Shown: positions 1-6,806 of the stretch, piece by piece
How the letters are laid out: each line of letters opens with the position of its first letter
How positions within the stretch are numbered: position 1 is the first letter of the stretch
Assembly: GCA_945865355.1 (NCBI GenBank)
Contig: CAMBDN010000072.1
Span: 1-10,476 of the forward strand
Length of the DNA stretch: 10,476 bases
Direction: 5' to 3'
Source of the DNA: Legionella genomosp. 1
GTDB taxonomy: Bacteria > Pseudomonadota > Gammaproteobacteria > Legionellales > Legionellaceae
Notes under the pieces: model-generated
Seen by the model: only the letters and a program-made list of their open reading frames with translations
What the model was told of the DNA's origin: nothing
The model's database searches: none
Position numbers and translations under genes: made by a program

Positions 1-267
1 ATGCCGAGGAACGAGGTCAATGCACAATTTACCGATCATTCATTCTTGCTGAATTGCTTAGCGTCCATAGCATTGGTTGCTGGTGCTGCTATGCTTATAG
101 TAGGGCTTGTTGCCTTACATCCTATCATTATCGGTGTTGGGGTGGCTGTTGTGTCAACCGTCATTGGTGGTGCTTTCTTAGGTAGGTATGGGATGTTTTC
201 TAGCAAGCCACCGCATCATCCAGAAGAGGCGCCTTTGCTTGGCCCGGTAGTCGCTGCTGCGGGGTAA
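1..267 (+). CDS. Small two-helix membrane protein, unknown function (possibly 5'-truncated by window edge)
   Basis: An 88-codon frame begins with ATG at the very first base and ends in TAA, so its true start and ribosome binding site cannot be judged and it may extend upstream. Two hydrophobic segments are visible, about residues 15-38 and 40-62, joined by a very short turn, which suggests a helical hairpin in the inner membrane. Both are rich in Gly, Ala and Val. The C-terminus is soluble and proline-rich (PPHHPEEAPLLGP). No enzymatic motif is visible and I do not recognise the family. The stop lies 15 bases before the start of the DUF1840 gene, so the two are probably co-transcribed. The coding assignment rests on the coherent membrane profile and this close spacing. 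Confidence 0.55.
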   Translation: MPRNEVNAQFTDHSFLLNCLASIALVAGAAMLIVGLVALHPIIIGVGVAVVSTVIGGAFLGRYGMFSSKPPHHPEEAPLLGPVVAAAG

Positions 268-271
268 ATAC

Positions 272-276
272 AGGAG
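272..276 (+). promoter_or_regulatory. Ribosome binding site of the DUF1840 gene
   Basis: AGGAG lies six bases before the ATG at 283. It supports that start and falls in the short gap after the upstream stop codon. Confidence 0.7.
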
Positions 277-282
277 AATCGT

Positions 283-591
283 ATGTTGGTAACATTTACG
301 TGTGATGCCCATGAGAATATCACTATGTTTGGTGATGATGCGCTGCGTCTGCTCAAGCTAATGGGACACAGTGGCACGGTGCCAAGTGCTATCATGGCCG
401 CCGATGTTCCTGCGGCTTTGGACAAGCTAACGCGAGCTATTGATAGTCAAAGGAAAAAACCACAGACGAAGAATAACCCGTCAGGGGATGATGACGATGA
501 GCCAACAGTTAGCGTGGTAAATCGAGCCTTACCCTTGTTGGCATTATTAAAGGATGCTGTAAAAGACAAGTGCGATATCATTTGGAAATGA
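283..591 (+). CDS. DUF1840 family protein
   Basis: This 102-residue protein matches the pattern I know for the proteobacterial DUF1840 family. It starts MLVTF, has an ITMFGDDALRLLKLMGHSGTVPSAI block at about residues 13-38, a DVPAALDKL segment at 41-49, an acidic low-complexity linker (GDDDDE, about 68-73), and ends with RALPLLALLKDAVKDKCDIIW. The length is normal for the family. No signal peptide or membrane segment is seen, so it is probably cytoplasmic. I know of no assigned function, and none should be inferred from the neighbours. The start is supported by the AGGAG at 272. The only close neighbour is the small membrane protein upstream; a repeat-bearing gap separates it from yheS. Confidence 0.88.
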   Translation: MLVTFTCDAHENITMFGDDALRLLKLMGHSGTVPSAIMAADVPAALDKLTRAIDSQRKKPQTKNNPSGDDDDEPTVSVVNRALPLLALLKDAVKDKCDIIWK

Positions 592-617
592 TTTATTAAA
601 TGTTATTTCTAATAAAT
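591..617. repeat. AT-rich inverted repeat after the DUF1840 gene
   Basis: ATTTATTA at 591-598 is exactly complementary to TAATAAAT at 610-617, with an 11-base loop. The left arm starts on the last base of the DUF1840 stop codon. The arms are purely A/T and no T-run follows, so as a terminator it would be weak. It directly abuts the G/C palindrome at 627-647 and may be the edge of the same repeat element. Confidence 0.5.
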
Positions 618-692
618 CCCCCTTAGTCCCCCTTTTTCAAAGGGGGAGACTTTCTGGATAGTGCGTAGCTCGTGTGCCGAGCAGCGAAATCA
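611..692. repeat. Intergenic palindromic repeat (CCCCCTTT/AAAGGGGG type)
   Basis: Two similar CCCCCTT motifs (619-625 and 628-634) precede a near-perfect hairpin: TCCCCCTTT at 627-635 pairs with AAAGGGGGA at 639-647 over a three-base TTC loop. A second, smaller hairpin (GCTCG 668-672 with CGAGC 678-682) follows. No T-tract follows on either strand, so this is not a normal intrinsic terminator. From memory, a similar CCCCCTTTTTCAAAGGGGG core occurs as a dispersed intergenic repeat in many bacterial genomes. Copy number here cannot be seen from one window. The right boundary given is approximate. Confidence 0.6.
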
Positions 693-721
693 GGGATCAC
701 ACCAAACTCCAGCCTTTATGC

Positions 722-727
722 TAGAAT
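722..727 (+). promoter_or_regulatory. Possible -10 box upstream of yheS
   Basis: TAGAAT matches the sigma-70 TATAAT consensus at five of six positions and lies 30 bases before the yheS start. No good -35 box sits at the standard distance upstream, so the assignment is weak. Confidence 0.3.
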
Positions 728-757
728 GCACACATTTTTACGGAACGTGTATAAAGC

Positions 758-2626
758 ATGATAACGCTGCGCCAAATGACGCTCTCTCGTGGCAATAAAA
801 TCTTACTCGACCAGGTAAGCGTCAGCCTGCATGAAAAACAGAAGGTTGGTTTGGTTGGCCACAATGGTTGTGGTAAATCAAGCCTGTTTAGCTTGTTTCT
901 CGGGCAATTGACCGCTGATTTGGGTGACTGTGTTATCAACGCACATTTACGTATCAGTTATCTCTCACAGCAGTTGCCCGATAGCGATGAGTGTGCGGTT
1001 GATTTTGTGATAGCCGGCGATGAAGACTATCAAGCTTTATTGCAACGCTTGGCTCATGCGGAGCGTGAGGGTGATGATCACGAGGTGCTGGTTTGTCATG
1101 AGCAACTGAGGCAGACCGGTGGATATGGAAAACCCGCACAAGCAGCGACTATTCTTGCCGGTCTTGGTTTTAGCGCAAAAGAGCAACAGGCATCGGTGAA
1201 TAGTTTTTCGGGTGGATGGCGTATGCGCTTAAGTTTGGCGCGCTGTTTTATGAAACCTGCCGATTTATTGCTACTGGACGAGCCCACCAATCACCTGGAT
1301 ATGGAGGCTATTTTTTGGCTGGAAAAATGGCTGAAAATGTACGCTGGCAGTATTGTTTTAATCTCTCACGATCGTGAATTTCTCGATGCATTTGTAACGC
1401 ATATCTTACATATTGAACAAAAAAAAATGTCGATGTATGCGGGAAATTATAGCCGTTTTGAGCAAGTGCGCGCAGAGCAGTTAGCGCTTCAACAAGCGAT
1501 GTATGTCAAGCAACAAACTAAAATGGCTCACATGATGTCATTTGTACAACGTTTTCGTGCAAAAGCAACCAAGGCAAAGCAGGCACAAAGCCGGCTGAAT
1601 ATGATCGCCAAAATGGATGTTGTGATGCAGGCACATGTTGACTCACCTTTTTCATTTGAATTTTATCCTTGCCCACGCGCAGGTAACCCGCTGCTTAATT
1701 GCGATCAAGTGATGGCCGGTTATGATCCCAATGTTCCCGTCTTAAAGCGGATGAACTTGATCTTAAATCCTGGCGATAGAATTGCTCTGCTCGGACCCAA
1801 TGGTCAGGGGAAGTCAACACTGGTTAAAACCTTGACCGGATTGTTAGCACCGATATCAGGTATCATTCACCGTTCGCCTCATTTGAAAATCGGCTACTAT
1901 GCCCAACATCAACAGGAGCAGCTTGATTGCAATCTAAGCCCTGTTCAAACCATTCAAAGCCTCTCTCCTGATGCGACAGAACAGACCATTCGCGATTATT
2001 TGGGTGGGTTTAATTTTATTGGCGATATGGCAACGCATTCTATCCGGCATTTTTCAGGCGGAGAGAAAGCGCGGTTGGTGTTAGCAAAGCTGGTTTGGCT
2101 AAAGCCTAATTTATTATTACTGGATGAGCCGACAAATCATTTAGATTTAGGCATGCGTACCGCAATTGAAATCGCATTACAAAGCTATGAAGGGGCGCTG
2201 ATACTGATTTCGCATGACAGGCATTTGTTACGCACCGCTGTTGATGATTTTTACCTGGTTTTTCAGAATAAGGTGGAAGCATTCAAAGGTGATCTTGATG
2301 ATTATTATCAATGGTTGCAAAAGAAAGAGGGTGCTACTAAAGAAAATACCACGGCAACATCAGCAAATGGATATCGCGAAAAGCGCAGTATGCAAAACCG
2401 CGTAAAAAAGCTTGAACAAATGATGGAACAATATCAACAGCGCACCGCAGTGTTAGAAGAAATGCTTGCCGATCCAGCCTTGTACAACGACGCCACATCA
2501 AACAAATTGCAAGCGTTGGTCAGTGAGCGTGATAGCTTGCAGAGCGAGTTAATTCAAGCTGAAGAAGAGTGGCTGCAGGTGATGGGCTCCATTGAATCAA
2601 TGGATGCAGAAAATAAAGCAGGGTAA
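758..2626 (+). CDS. yheS: ABC-F family ATPase, YheS type
   Basis: This 622-residue protein carries two ABC ATPase domains on one chain and no membrane segments, the hallmark of ABC-F proteins that act on ribosomes rather than in transport. Domain 1 has Walker A GHNGCGKSS (34-42), signature SGGWRM (151-156), Walker B LLLLDEP (170-176) and H-loop SHD (203-205). Domain 2 has Walker A GPNGQGKST (346-354), signature FSGGEKAR (432-439), Walker B LLLLDEP (452-458) and H-loop SHD (485-487). Both catalytic glutamates (175, 457) are present. The inter-domain linker (about 230-295) is basic and helical. The C-terminus (about 541-605) is a charged predicted coiled coil. Length and sequence resemble E. 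coli YheS (about 637 residues) more than EttA or Uup. The ATG at 758 has only a poor ribosome binding site (CGGA). It likely forms its own transcription unit. Confidence 0.93.
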   Translation: MITLRQMTLSRGNKILLDQVSVSLHEKQKVGLVGHNGCGKSSLFSLFLGQLTADLGDCVINAHLRISYLSQQLPDSDECAVDFVIAGDEDYQALLQRLAHAEREGDDHEVLVCHEQLRQTGGYGKPAQAATILAGLGFSAKEQQASVNSFSGGWRMRLSLARCFMKPADLLLLDEPTNHLDMEAIFWLEKWLKMYAGSIVLISHDREFLDAFVTHILHIEQKKMSMYAGNYSRFEQVRAEQLALQQAMYVKQQTKMAHMMSFVQRFRAKATKAKQAQSRLNMIAKMDVVMQAHVDSPFSFEFYPCPRAGNPLLNCDQVMAGYDPNVPVLKRMNLILNPGDRIALLGPNGQGKSTLVKTLTGLLAPISGIIHRSPHLKIGYYAQHQQEQLDCNLSPVQTIQSLSPDATEQTIRDYLGGFNFIGDMATHSIRHFSGGEKARLVLAKLVWLKPNLLLLDEPTNHLDLGMRTAIEIALQSYEGALILISHDRHLLRTAVDDFYLVFQNKVEAFKGDLDDYYQWLQKKEGATKENTTATSANGYREKRSMQNRVKKLEQMMEQYQQRTAVLEEMLADPALYNDATSNKLQALVSERDSLQSELIQAEEEWLQVMGSIESMDAENKAG

Positions 2627-2810
2627 TCTTGCCCGTACCATCGGAAGCGTTCGGCCAAATACATCTTTCAGTAAAATAAAAGCCAATTAAACTGATCACT
2701 TCATTAATTATGAAACAACGCATTGGTGAAGAAGTCACTGAGCAAAGGGAAGCCCAACACTTCTTTAAAGAGATCTAAGTAACAAGGTTGGATTATGTTA
2801 GTTTTGAATA

Positions 2811-2860
2811 TAAAAGAAAAAGCTGTTTTGTGAACATCTCCATTTCTTCACAAGACAGCT
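2811..2860 (-). terminator. Intrinsic terminator of the lepA-lepB-DUF4845-rnc operon
   Basis: A 14-base stem joins 2821-2834 to 2847-2860 with one mismatch and a 12-base loop. Read on the - strand, it is followed by TTTTTCTTTT (2811-2820), a proper U-rich tail. The first base of the stem is the last base of the rnc stop codon, so transcription ends directly after rnc. On the + strand it has an A-tract before it and no T-tract after it, so it should act mainly in the rnc direction. Confidence 0.88.
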
Positions 2861-3534
2861 CATCCTTTCAGTTGCTGCAATAATTGCAGGGCTGCATATT
2901 GTTCGGCCTTTCGCCGATTCTCGCCATGGCCATTGGTCGAAACTTTCAAACTTGCTACTGTGCAAGTCACATGAAAGACCTGATCATGCTCTTCGCCATC
3001 AATTTTAGTGAGGATATATTCAGGCAATGGGTGCTTTTTGGCTTGTAAATATTCTTGTAGTTGCGTTTTTGCATCTTTTAAATTGTCATGCAGGTGGCCG
3101 TCATTTAAGCGGGTTTGATATAGGTGCAGGATAACTTGTTGGGAGGCGCTAAAATCACTATCAAGAAACACAGCGGCAAATATCGCCTCTAGGGCATCGG
3201 TGAGGATCGATGCTCGACGAAACCCGCCACTTTTCAATTCGCCCTGGCCTAAGAAGAGATAATCACCGAGCTCTAATTCCATGGCAATTTCTGCTAGCAT
3301 GTCACCCTTAACCAAATGTGCGCGTAGGCGGCTTAACTCACCTTCATTGCTCTGAGGAAAGCGCTCAAATAAAGCATTGGCAATGACGCCGCTCAAAATA
3401 GCATCACCAAGAAACTCCAGCCGCTCATTATTAACAACGTTAGCACTACAATGTGTTAACGCCTGTTTTAATAGGGTCGGTGTTTTAAATTCGTAGCCTA
3501 GTTTTTTATATAAACGTTGTAAATTATTGGACAC
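2860..3534 (-). CDS. rnc: Ribonuclease III
   Basis: RNase III cleaves double-stranded RNA and acts in 16S/23S rRNA maturation and mRNA turnover as a cytoplasmic homodimer. The 224-residue protein has the family signature NERLEFLGD (36-44). Acidic residues matching the E. coli active site are all present: E37, E40, D44, E64, D113 and E116, one number lower than in E. coli. ELKSGGFRRASILTDALEA (99-117) is typical. A double-stranded RNA-binding domain follows (about 155-222), ending with RRKAEQYAALQLLQQL. The start is GTG (3532-3534), backed by GAGGTGA six bases upstream; no other in-frame start lies near. It overlaps the end of the DUF4845 frame by 11 bases, which suggests translational coupling. 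The gene is last in its operon, and no era gene follows. Confidence 0.97.
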   Translation of the reverse strand: MSNNLQRLYKKLGYEFKTPTLLKQALTHCSANVVNNERLEFLGDAILSGVIANALFERFPQSNEGELSRLRAHLVKGDMLAEIAMELELGDYLFLGQGELKSGGFRRASILTDALEAIFAAVFLDSDFSASQQVILHLYQTRLNDGHLHDNLKDAKTQLQEYLQAKKHPLPEYILTKIDGEEHDQVFHVTCTVASLKVSTNGHGENRRKAEQYAALQLLQQLKG

Positions 3535-3913
3535 TAACGGTCACCTCGTGCGTTTCGTTAAACATGAACAAGAAGTTCATATTGCCGACCAAGGGTTTGA
3601 TGACCTCATATTTTATCGATATGGTGAAGGTTTTTTCACCATTGGGTGTGATGATAATCTGTTCGGGAGTAATGCTCACAATACTATTAATATAAAGTTG
3701 ATTTAATAATTTACTGCGTAATACATCGGCGTTTGCACCACTGTCTTCAGAAAATTCAGTCGGCGGCAATGAACTTAGCGCTTTTATTGAGCTGTTCACT
3801 TCATAATTTTCAAGATAAACAGGGACGATCCGCATCACGACAATCCCCGCAATGATCACAGCAGCCATGGTTAATAGCATCCCAATCAATGTTATTCCTT
3901 GTTGTTTACGCAT
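3524..3913 (-). CDS. DUF4845 family membrane protein
   Basis: This 129-residue protein lies between lepB and rnc, the characteristic position of DUF4845 genes in gammaproteobacteria such as Pseudomonas. A short basic N-terminus (MRKQQG) is followed by one hydrophobic helix (about 8-30), then MRIVPVYLENYEVNSSIKAL (27-46), a block typical of the family, and a C-terminal beta-rich domain presumably in the periplasm. The N-terminus QQG-ITLIGMLL closely resembles a type IV prepilin cleavage site, but Gly stands where pilins carry Glu at mature position 5. Function is unknown; the constant link to signal peptidase I suggests an envelope role, which is inference. The start has an AGGGA ribosome binding site on the - strand. 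There are 33 bases between it and the lepB stop. Confidence 0.88.
   Translation of the reverse strand: MRKQQGITLIGMLLTMAAVIIAGIVVMRIVPVYLENYEVNSSIKALSSLPPTEFSEDSGANADVLRSKLLNQLYINSIVSITPEQIIITPNGEKTFTISIKYEVIKPLVGNMNFLFMFNETHEVTVSVQ
3541..3547 (-). promoter_or_regulatory. Ribosome binding site deciding the rnc GTG start
   Basis: Read on the - strand this is GAGGTGA, six bases before the GTG at 3534. It lies inside the end of the DUF4845 coding sequence and selects the GTG over any later codon. Confidence 0.75.
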
Positions 3914-3946
3914 GGTGTTTTCCCTCTCCAGCCGCTAAAACTATTC

Positions 3947-4702
3947 TCAATGGATTATATGACCTATTTTAGACCAACGGACTGTATCCGCTTTACCATT
4001 CCAGCTCATCCAAACAAAAAATGCTTTCCCTCTTAAGTATTCATCACCGACAAACCCCCAAAAGCGGCTGTCTGCACTGTCGTCACGATTATCGCCCATC
4101 ATGAAATATTGATTTGGTGGCACCGTTACCTCAAAGTCAACGGCAGCGACGTCCGGACGCACATAGATATCATGCTCCACCCCATTTAAATTTTCGTGAT
4201 ATTTTGCTACCGCTCGGCCCGAACTTTCATCGGTTGTGTACTCAACAAACGACTGTTTCATTTCATGGCCATTAATCGTTAATACTTTATTATGATAGAT
4301 AACCTTGTCTCCGGGAACACCAATGACGCGTTTGATGTAATCGTAAGTTGGGTCGGGCGGCCAACGGAAGACGGCAATTTCACCTGTTTTAGGGTTCGCA
4401 ATTGAAACGACTTTCTTTTCCAAGACCGGTAAGCGCAAGCCATAAGCAAACTTATTGACGGCTAAAAAATCACCGACTAAAAGGGTTGGTTCTAAAGAGC
4501 CTGAGGGGATGCGAAAGGGCTCAACCAGGAATGAACGCAGTAGCAAAACCACAAAAAAAACCGGAAAAAACGAACGCGAATATTCAATGATTCGTGTGGG
4601 TTTTTGCTCGGGTTTACGTTTAGGTGCCCAAAATATAATATCAAGCAGATAAACAACACCACTTACCAATGAAAGAACAACTAACCAAAAAGCGAAATTC
4701 AT
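3947..4702 (-). CDS. lepB: Signal peptidase I
   Basis: LepB removes signal peptides from Sec and Tat exported preproteins at the outer face of the inner membrane. The 251-residue protein has two N-terminal membrane helices (about 3-24 and 44-60), as in E. coli LepB. The nucleophile is S69 in IPSGSLEPTL and the general base is K124 in DYIKRVIGVPGD. The C-terminal box MGDNRDDSADSR (202-213) is intact. The residue after the catalytic serine is Leu, where Met is usual (SGSM). The protein is shorter than E. coli LepB (about 324 residues), mainly because the insert between the lysine box and the C-terminal box is reduced. The ATG start has a GAGGG ribosome binding site six bases upstream. It follows lepA by 23 bases and precedes DUF4845, so it is in one operon. 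Confidence 0.96.
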   Translation of the reverse strand: MNFAFWLVVLSLVSGVVYLLDIIFWAPKRKPEQKPTRIIEYSRSFFPVFFVVLLLRSFLVEPFRIPSGSLEPTLLVGDFLAVNKFAYGLRLPVLEKKVVSIANPKTGEIAVFRWPPDPTYDYIKRVIGVPGDKVIYHNKVLTINGHEMKQSFVEYTTDESSGRAVAKYHENLNGVEHDIYVRPDVAAVDFEVTVPPNQYFMMGDNRDDSADSRFWGFVGDEYLRGKAFFVWMSWNGKADTVRWSKIGHIIH

Positions 4703-4725
4703 GTATGACCCTCGATTTTAAATAC

Positions 4726-6534
4726 CTATTTCTTTTTGTCCGTTTGAAATACTGCCATGAACGCTTCTTGTGGAATTTCTACATGCCCCACCTGTTTCAT
4801 GCGCTTCTTCCCGGCCTTTTGTTTTTCTAATAATTTACGCTTTCGTGAAACGTCACCACCGTAACATTTAGCGATGACGTTTTTACGCAATGCTTTCACC
4901 GTCTGACGTGCAATAATGTGCGCGCCAAGCGCTGCTTGAATGGCGACGTCAAACATTTGTCTTGGAATCAGTTCGCGCATTTTATCAACCAGCAACTTTC
5001 CGCGACTATTGGCAGCATTGCGATGCACAATGATGGCAAGCGCATCAACACGCTCACTATTAATCAAAACATCCATCTTGACCAAATCCGCTTCTTCAAA
5101 ACGTATAAAATTATAATCAAGCGACGCGTAACCCCGGCTAACTGATTTTAGTCGGTCAAAAAAGTCAGAGACCACTTCATTCATTGGTAAATCATACGTT
5201 ACCGACACTTGCCGGCCGCTATAGGTCATATTGATTTGTACCCCACGCCGCTCGACACAAAGGGTGATAATGGGTCCCAAATAATCTTGTGGCACGAGAA
5301 TATTTGCGCGTACGATGGGTTCTAGCATTTGCTGGATTTGTTGTTGCGGTGGTAGGCGAGATGGATTATCAATCATCACCGTTTCACCTTTTGTGGTGAC
5401 CACCTGATAAATCACGGTGGGTGCTGTAGAAATTAATTCAAGATTGTATTCTCGTTCAAGACGTTCTTGAACAATTTCCATGTGCAGCATACCGAGAAAA
5501 CCACAACGAAAACCAAAGCCTAAGGCTTCTGATGACTCGGGTTCATAGAACAAAGAGGCATCATTCAGGCTCAGTTTGGCCAATGCCTCACGAAACGCTT
5601 CAAAATCATCGGAGCTAATTGGGAAGAGCCCGGCATAGACTTGTGGTTTTACACGCTGAAAGCCAGGTAACGCTTTGCTGGCCTGATTTCTTTCAAGGGT
5701 TAAAGTATCGCCGACGGGTGCGCCTTGAATTTCTTTTATCCCGGCGACCACGTAACCGACTTCGCCTGCCTGCAATATATCCGTGGGTGTACGCTTAGGG
5801 GTGAAAATACCGACTTGACCAACGTCATAAGCGCGGCCCGTTGACATCACGTGCATTTTATCGCCCTTACGGATTGCCCCATTCACAATGCGAACCAGGG
5901 AAACGACGCCCAAGTAACTGTCAAACCACGAATCAATAATCAAGGCTTGCAACGGTGCACTACTATCACCCTCCGGTGGGGGGATGCGGGCGACCAAGGC
6001 TTCGAGAACATCGGGGATGCCGATTCCACTTTTAGCACTGACCCGAATGGCATCATGTGCGTTTAAACCAATAATGTCTTCAATTTCAGTGATGACACGC
6101 TCAGGTTCTGCTTGCGGTAGGTCGATTTTATTGAGGACGGGTAATACTTCTAAGGATTGATCAATCGCCGTATAGCACACGGCTACCGTTTGCGCCTCAA
6201 CACCTTGCGCGGCATCAACGACTAAAATAGCACCTTCACAAGCGGCCAACGAACGCGATACTTCATAGCTAAAGTCAACGTGACCTGGCGTATCAATGAA
6301 ATTGAGTAAATACGTTTTACCGTCAAGAGCGGTATAGTTCAATGAAACACTTTGCGCCTTAATGGTAATCCCGCGCTCGCGCTCGATATCCATCGAGTCA
6401 AGCACTTGGGCTTCCATTTCGCGAGCAGATAAACCACCGCAGTGTTGAATGAATCGATCAGCCAAAGTTGACTTGCCATGATCGATATGGGCAATAATAG
6501 AAAAGTTGCGGATTCGTGTTAAGTCGCTCAACAA
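4726..6534 (-). CDS. lepA: Elongation factor 4 (LepA)
   Basis: LepA is a ribosome-associated translational GTPase. The 602-residue protein shows the G1 loop AHIDHGKST (15-23), the switch region with ERGITIKAQ (53-61), G3 DTPGH (81-85) and G4 NKID (135-138). EF-G-like domains follow, then the LepA-specific C-terminal domain with IPRQMFDVAIQAALGAHIIAR, CYGGDVSRKRKLLEKQKAGKKRMKQ and a final PQEAF block. Length matches E. coli LepA (599). The start is a TTG at 6532-6534, directly followed by a second TTG; an in-frame TAG lies nine bases upstream and no ATG is available. The ribosome binding site is weak (CTAGG). The gene is first in the operon lepA-lepB-DUF4845-rnc and is divergent from mltB. Its own promoter is not clear to me. 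Confidence 0.97.
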   Translation of the reverse strand: MLSDLTRIRNFSIIAHIDHGKSTLADRFIQHCGGLSAREMEAQVLDSMDIERERGITIKAQSVSLNYTALDGKTYLLNFIDTPGHVDFSYEVSRSLAACEGAILVVDAAQGVEAQTVAVCYTAIDQSLEVLPVLNKIDLPQAEPERVITEIEDIIGLNAHDAIRVSAKSGIGIPDVLEALVARIPPPEGDSSAPLQALIIDSWFDSYLGVVSLVRIVNGAIRKGDKMHVMSTGRAYDVGQVGIFTPKRTPTDILQAGEVGYVVAGIKEIQGAPVGDTLTLERNQASKALPGFQRVKPQVYAGLFPISSDDFEAFREALAKLSLNDASLFYEPESSEALGFGFRCGFLGMLHMEIVQERLEREYNLELISTAPTVIYQVVTTKGETVMIDNPSRLPPQQQIQQMLEPIVRANILVPQDYLGPIITLCVERRGVQINMTYSGRQVSVTYDLPMNEVVSDFFDRLKSVSRGYASLDYNFIRFEEADLVKMDVLINSERVDALAIIVHRNAANSRGKLLVDKMRELIPRQMFDVAIQAALGAHIIARQTVKALRKNVIAKCYGGDVSRKRKLLEKQKAGKKRMKQVGHVEIPQEAFMAVFQTDKKK

Positions 6535-6722
6535 AATAGCCTAGTAGTAAATTGCGCTAGTTTAGCGTAATTCAGTGCAATCAGAAAGTAGTATCCACGA
6601 TTCCTGTAAAAGCGATGATTGGTGTGATGGGCGTTGCAAAACAACAAAAATAAAGAGATGATCGTCGCTAAATGTCAGCGGTCGTAGGTCGCATTGGTGT
6701 TTGTTCAACCAGAAAAAAGCTG

Positions 6723-6750
6723 TTGAAACCTTAGAGAAAAGGTCTAATAT
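6723..6750 (+). promoter_or_regulatory. Sigma-70-like promoter of mltB-gspL-gspM
   Basis: TTGAAA (6723-6728) matches the -35 consensus at five of six positions. TAATAT (6745-6750), 16 bases later, matches the -10 box at four of six. It would place the transcription start near 6757, about 50 bases before the mltB ATG. It is the best promoter visible in the window. Confidence 0.6.
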
Positions 6751-6764
6751 GATTGAAATCAATC
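6751..6764. promoter_or_regulatory. Inverted repeat at the predicted mltB start site, possible operator
   Basis: GATTGA and TCAATC form a perfect 6+6 inverted repeat with a two-base AA centre, directly after the -10 box. This placement fits a repressor site. The two-base loop is too short for an RNA hairpin of that stem. No regulator gene is present in the window. Confidence 0.35.
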
Positions 6765-6795
6765 GTTTTTTTCAGGTTTAATCCATTTTTTTCAT

Positions 6796-6800
6796 GAGGA
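6796..6800 (+). promoter_or_regulatory. Ribosome binding site of mltB
   Basis: GAGGA lies six bases before the ATG at 6807, a strong Shine-Dalgarno match that fixes the start and the full signal peptide. Confidence 0.75.
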
Positions 6801-6806
6801 TGATTT

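Noticed and set aside
627..647. G/C palindrome as an intrinsic terminator
   Set aside because: No T-tract follows on either strand; a repeat element fits better.
6562..6762. 66-codon - strand frame upstream of lepA
   Set aside because: It covers the mltB promoter and dyad, lacks a convincing ribosome binding site, and its translation shows no recognisable pattern.
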